This document shows, piece after piece, positions 40,506-48,232 of a stretch of 49,178 bases of DNA. The first letter of the stretch is position 1. Each line of letters begins with the position of its first letter. Made by a program: the position numbers and the translations under genes. The stretch lies in the NCBI GenBank assembly GCA_011605775.1, contig JAAOZN010000083.1, positions 1 to 49,178 of the forward strand, read 5' to 3'. This DNA is from Nitrososphaerota archaeon (GTDB lineage: Archaea > Thermoproteota > Nitrososphaeria > Nitrososphaerales > JAAOZN01). The notes beneath the pieces are model-generated. The model did not search any database. It was given only the letters and a program-made list of their open reading frames with translations, and was not told the origin of the DNA.

Positions 40506-40895
40506 CTACTTCTTCCCTACCGTTTTTAACACTTCTTCTAAAACTATCTGATACAAAGGTTCCTCTTTCTCCGTATGGCTAGCACCCACTCTACACAACT
40601 CTTTGATGGCTTCTTTGATTTGGTTAAGTAGGCTGAAGTGCGTCTTATGCTCCTCCTTCAACTGGGTGATTAAATGCTCTGCTTCCGGCTTAATATGTAA
40701 GACAGTCGGGAAGACCTTTTCTTCTTCGATTTTGAAGTGCGGTATTATAACGTTTTCAAAGAACATTAGGAAGTCTCTGCTCGCCGACACCGGGTCCCTA
40801 TCCAAAGCGCTTTGCAGTTCTTCGAATCTTTTGCGGAAGGTATAATGCTGGGTGTTGAGCTCCTTTAAGGCTTCTAACAGCTCCTCCTGGCTCAT
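40506..40895 (-). CDS. Hemerythrin-like HHE domain protein
   Basis: 129 residues forming a four-helix bundle. Candidate di-iron ligands are in LNTQHYTFRKRFEE, IIPHFKIEEEKVFP, AEHLITQLKEEHKTHF and ASHTEKEEPLYQI. HHE proteins bind a di-iron centre and sense or handle oxygen, nitric oxide or iron; this one could equally be a storage or repair protein. ATG at 40893-40895. It is convergent with DUF1847; the 70-bp spacer has a weak CTGGTT/AACCAG pairing only. Confidence 0.85.
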   Translation of the reverse strand: MSQEELLEALKELNTQHYTFRKRFEELQSALDRDPVSASRDFLMFFENVIIPHFKIEEEKVFPTVLHIKPEAEHLITQLKEEHKTHFSLLNQIKEAIKELCRVGASHTEKEEPLYQIVLEEVLKTVGKK

Positions 40896-40916
40896 CTACT
40901 CACGTTGCCAAAGAGA

Positions 40917-40934
40917 TTATCTGTTAATAGATAA
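40917..40934 (-). promoter_or_regulatory. Inverted repeat over hemerythrin promoter
   Basis: TTATCT (40917-40922) and AGATAA (40929-40934) are exact reverse complements with a 6-nt centre GTTAAT. Read on the minus strand the element centre is about 27 nt before the likely transcript start next to the ATG at 40895, so it coincides with the TATA-box position. It may be an operator. The remaining 115-bp spacer holds no gene. Confidence 0.4.
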
Positions 40935-41010
40935 GTTTTGCTCGATGGTAATTACGTCTTAGGCTGTAGTTGAACGCGTTTACTATGTGGTCCACGTTTG
41001 TGCTGCGATA

Positions 41011-42690
41011 TTATCTGCTGTATGCTGAGGCGATGTATTTGTAGAGCATGTGGTGTGTGTTGAATCTCGGTCCAAGGAGCTTTATAGAGTTCTTCATCAT
41101 CCTTATCCACTCACCCCTACCCTCCTTATAGTACTTCGGCAAAATTATGTACTCCAGCTTCCCATATAGATCTTCAAGCTCCTTGACGTAGCGCTCCTCA
41201 GCAGAAACTTGAGCGTCTGGATACGGACCGATCGCCCAGCCTGTTACGCCTTCTATGCAGCCCTCAATCCACCAACCATCCAGCACACTGAAGTTCAAAA
41301 CACCGTTAAGTGCAGCCTTCATCCCGCTTGTTCCACAGGCTTCATATGGTGGTAGAGGTGTGTTGAGCCAGAGGTCGCAGCCCGAAACCATCTTTAGTGC
41401 CATATCAATATCAATATTATAGTTCTCGAGGTAGACCGCTTTAACGTGCCCACCCAACTCCCTTATGCTGCGGTGCGCAGCCTCAATCATCCCCTTACCA
41501 TCTATATCACTCCGATGCGCCTTCCCAGCCATAACTATCTGAAGCTTACTCCCCCTCCCGATCCTCTTCAACCTCCGCAGATCAGTAAAGATTAAGGTGT
41601 GCCTCTTGTAGCCGGTTGCCCTCCTAGCGAAACCTATTGTCAGAGCGTCATAAGATAAGTCTGTGGAAGCCTTCTGGTTAACATAGTCGATCAAATCCCT
41701 CTTAGCCTCCAAATGCGCTTGCCAGAGCTCATCATCGGGTATAAGATCGGCTCTGCTCAGAATCTCTGGCTCTCTGCCCCAGCCGGGCAGATATCTGTCG
41801 TAAAGCGTCTTTAGGCTTTTGCAGACCCAAGCATATGGATAAACACCATTAGTTATAGCCTTTATGTCGTGGTCTGGGTATAGCTGCCTAGCGACCTCAG
41901 CGTGCCTCTTACTAACACCATTAGCAAAACCGCTCAGATTTAAGCCAAGAAGCGTCATGTTCAGCGCATCTTGCCCACCATACCTTCTCAAAACATCTTC
42001 AGGCACTATACCATCTAAGATGCTGCTAACTAAACCATAGTGGTATATGTCGTTCGCAGCGTACACTGGTGTATGTGTTGTGAAGACGCACCTCCTCTTA
42101 ACCTCCTCCGCCGCCATCTCACACCTTCTAAGAAGCCCCACTGCTACCAAGCTCGTATGCCCCTCATTCATATGATACTTTCTGACGTTATAGCCTAAAG
42201 CCTCAAGCATCCTCACACCACCTATGCCCAAAACCGCCTCCTGCTTCAACCTACAAACCCTATCATCCACATATAGAAGGGACGTAATCTCCCTATCTTC
42301 AGGCACATTCGCATCCAAATTGGTGTCCAAGAAGATAAGAGGCACAGGAGAACCATCAGCGCCCCTCACATCCATCTTCCAAGCACCCACCTTGACACTC
42401 CTACCCTCAAGCTCAACCGAAACCTCAACCGGTAATCTACTCAGATGCTCAGAAGGATTCCACTCATCCGACTCCTCCATCTGCTTACCATCAGCAGATA
42501 GAATCTGCTTATAATAGCCCCGCCTATGGAGCAGAGTAACGCCAACAAACGGTAGATCTAGATCAGAAGCAGCCCTCAAGGTGTCTGCTGCAAGTATACC
42601 TAATCCTCCGCTGTAGGTGGGTATCTTACTGGAGATCCCAACTTCCATGACGAAGTAAGCAACTACACCGTTGCTGGTTGTTGTCAGCAT
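41011..42690 (-). CDS. glgP: Alpha-glucan (glycogen) phosphorylase
   Basis: About 559 residues from the ATG at 42690, of the shorter GT35 type (alpha-glucan phosphorylases of archaea and Thermotoga). Visible segments are VVAYFVMEVGISSKIPTYSGGLGILAAD near the start, KYHMNEGHTSLV, AGKAHRSD, and the PLP lysine in EACGTSGMKAALNG. It releases glucose-1-phosphate from glycogen with phosphate. A TTG at 42783 would add 31 residues (IDKRLNRKLAKTFNN) not usual in the family; TATA-like elements suit either start (about 42732 for the ATG). Divergent from the homocysteine operon. Confidence 0.92.
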   Translation of the reverse strand: MLTTTSNGVVAYFVMEVGISSKIPTYSGGLGILAADTLRAASDLDLPFVGVTLLHRRGYYKQILSADGKQMEESDEWNPSEHLSRLPVEVSVELEGRSVKVGAWKMDVRGADGSPVPLIFLDTNLDANVPEDREITSLLYVDDRVCRLKQEAVLGIGGVRMLEALGYNVRKYHMNEGHTSLVAVGLLRRCEMAAEEVKRRCVFTTHTPVYAANDIYHYGLVSSILDGIVPEDVLRRYGGQDALNMTLLGLNLSGFANGVSKRHAEVARQLYPDHDIKAITNGVYPYAWVCKSLKTLYDRYLPGWGREPEILSRADLIPDDELWQAHLEAKRDLIDYVNQKASTDLSYDALTIGFARRATGYKRHTLIFTDLRRLKRIGRGSKLQIVMAGKAHRSDIDGKGMIEAAHRSIRELGGHVKAVYLENYNIDIDMALKMVSGCDLWLNTPLPPYEACGTSGMKAALNGVLNFSVLDGWWIEGCIEGVTGWAIGPYPDAQVSAEERYVKELEDLYGKLEYIILPKYYKEGRGEWIRMMKNSIKLLGPRFNTHHMLYKYIASAYSR

Positions 42691-42788
42691 CGAGCGTCGC
42701 CGAAGGTGTTGCTCTTTTACACTAAAGTTATTAAATGTTTTGGCTAACTTTCTATTTAGCCTCTTATCAATCTCTTTTACCAACCGCA

Positions 42789-42833
42789 GATTTCGGGAAA
42801 TCGCTATAGGTATAGTTTAATCTAAAATTAAAC
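42789..42833. promoter_or_regulatory. Two inverted repeats, glgP-homocysteine spacer
   Basis: GATTTCGGGAAATC (42789-42802) is a perfect palindrome with a 2-bp centre. GTTTAAT (42815-42821) and ATTAAAC (42827-42833) are exact reverse complements around CTAAA. Both lie in the region between the divergent glucan phosphorylase and the DUF39 gene, close to AT-rich promoter-like sequence. They are candidate operators, possibly for sulfur or sugar regulators. Confidence 0.5.
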
Positions 42834-42896
42834 GCTGTTGAAAAAGCGTATAGTAAAGTTGTTAAATCGTCCGCATCCGCGGGAGGTTGAAGCTGA

Positions 42897-44429
42897 TTGA
42901 ATGTGGAACGAGGCAAAGAAGAGCTTAGACGATACGAGGAGATAAATGAGAAGATTCGACGTGGAGACGCAGTAGTTATGACCGCTGAAGAGTTCATCGA
43001 ATTTGTTGAGCAGAGCGGGTTAGAAAAAGCAGCTAAAGAAGTTGATGTTGTAACAACAGGCACCTTCGGCGCTATGTGCAGCTCAGGCGCCTTCCTAAAT
43101 TTTGGCCACTCTGAGCCGCCTATTAAGATGGTTAGATGCTGGCTTAATGATGTTCCTGTGTATAAAGGGCTTGCTGCCGTAGACGCATACTTAGGCGCTA
43201 CATCGATGAGTGAAACCAAGCCTTTTGAATACGGTGGGGGGCACGTAATAGAGGATCTGGTTTCTGGTAAGGAGGTTGAGTTGAGAGCTGAATCATATGG
43301 CACGGACTGCTACCCGAGAAGAAGCTTAGAGACTACGATCATCTTAGATGATCTTAACCAAGCCTACCTCTATAACCCACGCAACGCCTACCAGAGATAC
43401 AACGCAGCAACGAACACCTCCGACCACATCCTCTACACCTACATGGGAACACTATTGCCTAGATACGGTAACGTAACCTTCTCAGGCTCAGGTCAACTCA
43501 GCCCCCTCTACAAAGATCTGAACTTAGAGACGATCGGCTTCGGCACCAGAATCTTCCTAGGAGGAGGCGTCGGCTACGTGGTAGGTGAAGGCACACAGCA
43601 TAAACCCCAAAGCGGGTTTGCGACACTCGCGGTCAAAGGAGACCTCAGAGGAATGAGTGCAGAGTATCTGAAGGGCGCTGTCTTCCACAACTACGGCACA
43701 ACTCTCTATGTTGGTGTAGGCATCCCAATCCCGATCATAAATATGCGTGTAGCAGCCACAGCAGCTCTTAAAGACGAAGATATACCAGTTGACATACTTG
43801 ACTATAGCGTGCCCTCCAGAGATAGACCGATCATTAAGAAGAGTAATTATGCTGAGCTCAAATCCGGTAAGGTAGTTATAGGGGATAAGGAGGTACCATC
43901 ATCCCCGCTTTCAAGCATAAAGGTTGCTAGGAAGATAGCTGAAACACTGAAGCGGTGGATAGAAGCTGGAGAGTTCTTCATACAGCGCCCGATAGAACTC
44001 CTACCAAACTACAGAGAGTTCAAGCCGCTCAAGATCAAGAAGCGCGAGGTGACAGTTGGCGACATCATGATGCCCCTTAAAGACCTCGTCTTGGCAAAAC
44101 CAGAGGACGATATAAAGAAAGTAGCGAAGATGATCATTGAGAAGAACATAGACCACGTTCCTATCGTAAGCGAAGAAGGTGTGCTGATAGGGATCGTAAC
44201 AACCTGGGATCTGACGAGAGCTTTGGCTGAGGACAAGAAGACCTTGAAAGAGATAATGACAAGATACGTCATAACAGCAAAGGAGTCTGAGAGGGTCGAT
44301 GAGGTTGCTAAGCGTATGGCAGAGCACCACATCTCAGGGTTACCCGTGGTTGATGATGTTATGCGTGTAAAGGGTCTGATTACATCAGACGACATATCCA
44401 GGAAACTCGTAGGGAGGAGAGGGGTATGA
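42897..44429 (+). CDS. Homocysteine biosynthesis protein (DUF39) with CBS pair
   Basis: 510 residues. The DUF39 domain (about 1-365) keeps two cysteines, Cys61 (GAMCSSGAF) and Cys138 (GTDCYPRR), 77 residues apart, as in Methanosarcina MA1821 to my recollection. Two CBS motifs follow (about 385-505: VGDIMMPLKDLVLAKPEDDIKKVAKMIIEKNIDHVPIV, then LKEIMTRYVITAKESERVDEV). The family makes homocysteine from aspartate semialdehyde and a sulfide source. CBS domains suggest regulation by adenosine ligands, perhaps S-adenosylmethionine. TTG start at 42897 is preceded by GGAGGT. It overlaps the next gene as ATGA. Confidence 0.92.
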   Translation: MNVERGKEELRRYEEINEKIRRGDAVVMTAEEFIEFVEQSGLEKAAKEVDVVTTGTFGAMCSSGAFLNFGHSEPPIKMVRCWLNDVPVYKGLAAVDAYLGATSMSETKPFEYGGGHVIEDLVSGKEVELRAESYGTDCYPRRSLETTIILDDLNQAYLYNPRNAYQRYNAATNTSDHILYTYMGTLLPRYGNVTFSGSGQLSPLYKDLNLETIGFGTRIFLGGGVGYVVGEGTQHKPQSGFATLAVKGDLRGMSAEYLKGAVFHNYGTTLYVGVGIPIPIINMRVAATAALKDEDIPVDILDYSVPSRDRPIIKKSNYAELKSGKVVIGDKEVPSSPLSSIKVARKIAETLKRWIEAGEFFIQRPIELLPNYREFKPLKIKKREVTVGDIMMPLKDLVLAKPEDDIKKVAKMIIEKNIDHVPIVSEEGVLIGIVTTWDLTRALAEDKKTLKEIMTRYVITAKESERVDEVAKRMAEHHISGLPVVDDVMRVKGLITSDDISRKLVGRRGV

Positions 44430-44815
44430 AAGTGAAGCTCCGATACTCACACGAAGCCGCTTCCAAACCAGTCTTAGCTGAGATCATACTGAAGACTGGG
44501 TTGCTGATCAACATCATCGAAGCCAAGCTCACACCAAAGGAGGGTGAGATGGTTATAGATATCGCTACACAAGGCCAAGCACTAAAGAGAGCCTTAGAGT
44601 ATCTTAGAGCAGCTGGTTTAGAGGTCACCGAGCTCCGCAGCCTAGTTGAAGTCGATAGAGAGCGATGCATATCCTGTGGCGCCTGCATATCGCCCTGCCC
44701 ATCTCGAGCCATAAGATTCGATGAGAGCTTAGATATCGAGATAGATGAGAGGAGGTGTATAGGTTGTGGTATATGTATAAGCGCTTGCCCACGCAAAGCC
44801 ATCCAGCTGATTTGA
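44426..44815 (+). CDS. NIL-domain ferredoxin of homocysteine synthesis
   Basis: 129 residues. The first ~75 form a NIL domain (LINIIEAKLTPKEGEMVIDIATQGQALKRALEYL); the rest carries two [4Fe-4S] motifs, CISCGACISPCP and CIGCGICISACP. It corresponds to MA1822 of Methanosarcina, the partner of the DUF39 protein in sulfide-dependent homocysteine synthesis, presumably providing reducing power. ATG at 44426 overlaps the upstream stop by 4 bp. Confidence 0.92.
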   Translation: MKVKLRYSHEAASKPVLAEIILKTGLLINIIEAKLTPKEGEMVIDIATQGQALKRALEYLRAAGLEVTELRSLVEVDRERCISCGACISPCPSRAIRFDESLDIEIDERRCIGCGICISACPRKAIQLI

Positions 44816-45630
44816 GCACGCTGATAACCCTCCCAAGCATATACCCCACATACCATAGAGACCTCTATTACGCTAACGTGAGGATCAAGGAGTCAAACCT
44901 ACACATCATCTCAGACGAAGGAGAAGCGATATCTCTCGCAGCAGAAACCGTCTATAAGCAGAGGCTCCTACTAGAACACTACATAAGAAGAGATCTAAGA
45001 TTTAGGTACGCACTCAAACCGATAAGACCGCTTGATGAAGCACCCGAAGCGGTGAAGCTCGCTTGTGTAGCGGCGGAATTAGCTGATGTAGGCCCTATGG
45101 CAGCTTTACCGGGAGCGTTAGCTGACTTAGCTACTAAGAGCATGGGGAGATTGGGCTGCAGGGTAAGGGTGGTTGAGAACGGAGGAGAGGTTTCAGCCGC
45201 CTCGCATAAAGAGATATGCGTCGCGCTCTACGCTGGTGCAACCCCCATATCCAATAAGATAGGTTTCGTGTTAGGGGGCGATGGCTTACCAGCTGGGTTG
45301 GCTACCAGCTCTGCTACCGTCAGCCACGCGATGAGTTTTGGTGAAGCAGATGCTGCTGTCGTCTACGCTGAAAGCGCTGCTTTAGCCGATGCTGCTGCCA
45401 CAAGGATATGTAATGCGGTTAAGGGGGAAGATGAGGGTGCGGTGCAAAGTGGGTTGGAGGAGGCGGATAAGATCGATCGCCTTCATGGTGTTTTCATCGT
45501 CAAAGGCAGATATGTGGGTAGGAAAGGTAGGTTACCTAAGATCGTAAGAATCAGAGGATTAGATAAAGGCGAAGCAGACTACATAGAACCCTTCTTACAC
45601 AAATGGTTGGGGCTCGAAAGATATTTGTAG
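44812..45630 (+). CDS. UPF0280 protein of homocysteine synthesis
   Basis: About 272 residues of the UPF0280 (COG2122, ApbE-like fold) family: YYANVRIKESNLHIISDEGEAISLA, PLDEAPEAVKLACVAAELADVGPMAALPGALAD, NGGEVSAASHKEICVALYAG and LGGDGLPAGLATSSATVSHAMSFGEADAAVVYA. MA1715 of the same family takes part in homocysteine formation in Methanosarcina. I chose the TTG at 44812 (overlapping the ferredoxin stop as TTGA) over the GTG at 44755, which would overlap by 61 bp. It closes the three-gene operon. Confidence 0.88.
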   Translation: MSTLITLPSIYPTYHRDLYYANVRIKESNLHIISDEGEAISLAAETVYKQRLLLEHYIRRDLRFRYALKPIRPLDEAPEAVKLACVAAELADVGPMAALPGALADLATKSMGRLGCRVRVVENGGEVSAASHKEICVALYAGATPISNKIGFVLGGDGLPAGLATSSATVSHAMSFGEADAAVVYAESAALADAAATRICNAVKGEDEGAVQSGLEEADKIDRLHGVFIVKGRYVGRKGRLPKIVRIRGLDKGEADYIEPFLHKWLGLERYL

Positions 45631-45654
45631 CCGCTTAAACCACCAGAAGGCAAA

Positions 45655-46293
45655 ATGGGTAGTTTAATAGATGTGGAAACGCTAGGTAGGATTGAGGGTA
45701 GGCTTAGGGAGATAGAGGAGCGGCGTGAAAAGATCTTAAGAGATGTGCGTGCCGTAACGCTGAACGCTTCCAAAGCTATCATAAGTGTGCACGCGAAGAG
45801 GAGGAAGGAGGCTGAGCGTCTACTTAAGGAGTCGAGGAGGGTTTTGGTCGAAACCTCTAAGATAGCTGGAAACGACCTCCAAAAGTATCTTATTCAACCG
45901 GCAGCAGAGTTTGTTGAGGCATCTATAACCATAGCTGTATCTAAGAAGAAGAAGAGCATCCCTAAGCAGGAGGAATTAGGTGTAGACGACATACCCTACC
46001 TCTTAGGTATCTTAGATGCGGTAGGTGAGATCAAAAGAATGGTTTATGACCGCTTAAGAGAGGGTAGGGTGAAGGAAGCCATAAGGCTCTTCAAGGCGAT
46101 GGAGGACATATACGCTTCATTAACACCCTTCGCAGCCTACGACCATATCGTGCAGGGGATAAGGAGGAAGACCGATGTCGCCAGGGTACTGATAGAGGAC
46201 ACGAGAGCCATCGTAACCGAAGAATTAAGGCGTGCCGCGCTCATAAAAGACCTTCAAAAGACAATTAAAATGGCGGGCAGCGATGAACCCTAA
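45655..46293 (+). CDS. Translin family RNA-binding protein
   Basis: 212 residues, all-helical. The segments LGRIEGRLREIEERREKILRDVRAVTLNASKAI, QPAAEFVEASITIAV and GVDDIPYLLGILDAVGEIKRMVYDRLREG match archaeal translin/TRAX proteins, which form octameric barrels and process RNA; the glutamates in EFVEA and GEIKR correspond to TRAX catalytic acids, so it may be an active nuclease like archaeal C3PO. ATG at 45655. It overlaps endonuclease V by 11 bp, and 24 bp separate it from the UPF0280 gene. Confidence 0.88.
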   Translation: MGSLIDVETLGRIEGRLREIEERREKILRDVRAVTLNASKAIISVHAKRRKEAERLLKESRRVLVETSKIAGNDLQKYLIQPAAEFVEASITIAVSKKKKSIPKQEELGVDDIPYLLGILDAVGEIKRMVYDRLREGRVKEAIRLFKAMEDIYASLTPFAAYDHIVQGIRRKTDVARVLIEDTRAIVTEELRRAALIKDLQKTIKMAGSDEP

Positions 46294-46918
46294 GCCTATG
46301 GAGGATCAGATAATATTCTTCGAAGCTATGCAGAAAGCTATAGCCAAGCTCTACCGAAGTGGGGTTGAGCCGAAGATAACCAAGGTGTGTGGGCTTGACG
46401 CAGCCTACTCCAACAACACCGCATCGGCAGCCGCTGTGATCTGGGAGATCGGGAAAGGTGTTGTTGAAAAGAGTGTGATAAGAAGCACCCCCTCCTTCCC
46501 CTACATACCAACACTACTCTACGCCAGAGAAGCACCCCTCTTATTGGCTGCATACAGAAACCTTAGGGGTGTGCCAGACCTCATTCTGGTGGATGGTCAC
46601 GGCTTAGCCCACCCTAGAAGAGCTGGTTTGGCTACAGTGATAGGTGTTCTTCTCGACCAACCTACTGTTGGTGTGGCTAAGAGGCTTCTTGTTGGTGAAG
46701 TTGAAGATAGCGGTAAAGCGCTCGCTAGAATAGTTTATGAGGGTAGATGTGTAGGATACCGAGTTAAACCCGAGGGTTGCAGAGCCTTTTACGTAAGCCC
46801 TGGGCATAAAGTTGGGTTGAGTGGTGTGAGGAGAATAATTCAACTACTAGGCTTAAGATACCCAGATGCGCTTAGAGAGGCTGATAGGCTTGCAAGAAGC
46901 TGGAGACAAGCAGCCTAA
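46283..46918 (+). CDS. nfi: Endonuclease V
   Basis: 211 residues. Catalytic acids are visible as Asp39 (CGLDAAYS), Glu83 (YAREAPLLL) and Asp104 (LILVDGHGLAHPRRAG). The wedge region and KRLLVG segment also fit the family. It cuts DNA or RNA one nucleotide 3' of deoxyinosine or inosine; the archaeal enzyme repairs deaminated adenine in DNA, while the human form acts on RNA. ATG at 46283, inside the end of the translin gene, so the two are coupled. Confidence 0.93.
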   Translation: MNPKPMEDQIIFFEAMQKAIAKLYRSGVEPKITKVCGLDAAYSNNTASAAAVIWEIGKGVVEKSVIRSTPSFPYIPTLLYAREAPLLLAAYRNLRGVPDLILVDGHGLAHPRRAGLATVIGVLLDQPTVGVAKRLLVGEVEDSGKALARIVYEGRCVGYRVKPEGCRAFYVSPGHKVGLSGVRRIIQLLGLRYPDALREADRLARSWRQAA

Positions 46919-47609
46919 GATAAAACCAGCGCTCATACCTACGCTCATAGAGCTTCTTCTGCTGGGCGCCAAAGATGAGCCGATCAAGATCTCGACCTAT
47001 GAGTTAGCTAAGAGGATCGGTCGCTCACAGCAAGCGGCATCCAACCACCTACTTGAGTTGGAGAGGGAGGGCTACGTAGAGCGGTTAAGGGTGAAAGGAG
47101 GCTTCGGGGTTAAGCTGAGCGAGCAGGGTCTGCGGGTATTGGCTGACATCTACCAGAGGCTGAGGCAAGCTCTAGAAGCTATGCCCGAATCTATTACGCT
47201 ACGTGGAAGGGTGTTCACAGGAATCGGGGAGGGCGCCTACTACGTTTCTCTGAAAGGGTACCGTAAGCAGTTCATAGCTAAACTAGGTTTCGACCCCTAT
47301 CCGGGCACGTTGAACATAAAGCTCTCCACACCTGTCGATAGGAGGCTTAGGCGGGAGCTGGAGCATTACAGGGGCATAAGGATACACGAGTTTGAGGATG
47401 GGCAGCGAACGTATGGTGGGGCTAGATGCTTTAGAGCGACTCTAAACGATGTGGTGGAGGGTGCTGTGCTCGCTATAGATCGTACACACTACGATGATAG
47501 TGTAGTTGAGTTTATAGCGCCTGTGAATGTTAGAGAGAGGCTTGGGTTGAAGGATGGCGCTGAAGTAACCGTTAACGTGCGGTTGATGGAGGATGATTCT
47601 GAGCGCTAA
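46866..47609 (+). CDS. ribK: CTP-dependent riboflavin kinase with HTH domain
   Basis: 247 residues. An N-terminal winged helix (about 25-95: YELAKRIGRSQQAASNHLLELEREGYVERL) precedes the archaeal CTP-dependent kinase domain (about 110-245), with GRVFTGIGEGAYYVSLKGYRKQF and FDPYPGTLNIKLS. This architecture is the RbkR type, a flavin kinase that also regulates transcription. It phosphorylates riboflavin to FMN. The ATG at 46866 gives a 53-bp overlap with nfi; a TTG at 46890 is a possible alternative start. It ends 4 bp into the convergent FAD synthetase gene. Confidence 0.92.
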   Translation: MRLERLIGLQEAGDKQPKIKPALIPTLIELLLLGAKDEPIKISTYELAKRIGRSQQAASNHLLELEREGYVERLRVKGGFGVKLSEQGLRVLADIYQRLRQALEAMPESITLRGRVFTGIGEGAYYVSLKGYRKQFIAKLGFDPYPGTLNIKLSTPVDRRLRRELEHYRGIRIHEFEDGQRTYGGARCFRATLNDVVEGAVLAIDRTHYDDSVVEFIAPVNVRERLGLKDGAEVTVNVRLMEDDSER

Positions 47610-48232
47610 AAGTCTTCTAATACGTCGTCCCTTGTTCTGAGGATAGTGGATGTCTTCACATGGGGTTTAGGGGTATCTAACCTCACCACCTCCACTTTTA
47701 CACCCCGCTTCTCGCTCTCTGAACGCAGCTCATCCTCTCTGTGCTTCTGATCATACCCTAGTGCTATTATGTCTGGGCGTACAGCTTCGACAACCTCGTA
47801 GATGCTCGACTCACTTCCCAGCAGCGCTAGATCAACGTATTTAACTGAGGAGACGAGCTCAACACGTTCAGATTCGCTATTTATGGGCATATGCCCCTTA
47901 TTCGCCAAGACCGTCTTATCCCTCGCAACCGAAACTACGAGCACATCGCCTAGAGCCTTGGATGACTTCAGCGTGTAGATGTGCCCCGGGTGTATAACGT
48001 CGAAGACCCCGCCTGCTAAAACCACCTTTAGAGTACTTCTACCCTTTTCGGTTAAGAGGAGGGTGCCACGGCTTCTCTTAATCAAACCTTTTTTCGCCGC
48101 TTCCTTAATCAGCTTCCTTAGTGTTGCTGTGTTGAATGGTAGTGTCTGTTTGAGATCCTCTATCCTCGCGGCTCCTTGCTTTATCTGGTTGATGAGGATC
48201 TTTGCTAAGACCTCTTTTATCTCCTTGTTCAC
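47606..48232 (-). CDS. ribL: FAD synthetase with N-terminal winged helix
   Basis: About 208 residues. The C-terminal nucleotidyltransferase has AGGVFDVIHPGHIYTL (HxGH) and KTSTILRTR, and matches archaeal FAD synthetase RibL, which transfers AMP to FMN. In front of it is a ~65-residue winged helix (IKEVLAKILINQIKQGAARIEDLKQTLPFNTATLRKLIKEAAKKGLIKRSRG) that plain RibL proteins lack. The start GTG at 48232 overlaps the Dph5 stop as GTGA (TTG at 48235 is the alternative). It converges on ribK with 4 bp overlap. Confidence 0.85.
   Translation of the reverse strand: MNKEIKEVLAKILINQIKQGAARIEDLKQTLPFNTATLRKLIKEAAKKGLIKRSRGTLLLTEKGRSTLKVVLAGGVFDVIHPGHIYTLKSSKALGDVLVVSVARDKTVLANKGHMPINSESERVELVSSVKYVDLALLGSESSIYEVVEAVRPDIIALGYDQKHREDELRSESEKRGVKVEVVRLDTPKPHVKTSTILRTRDDVLEDF

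Noticed and set aside
44380-44856. Minus-strand open frame opposite the NIL-ferredoxin gene
   Set aside because: Mirror of the coding frame; the plus-strand product has two clear [4Fe-4S] motifs.
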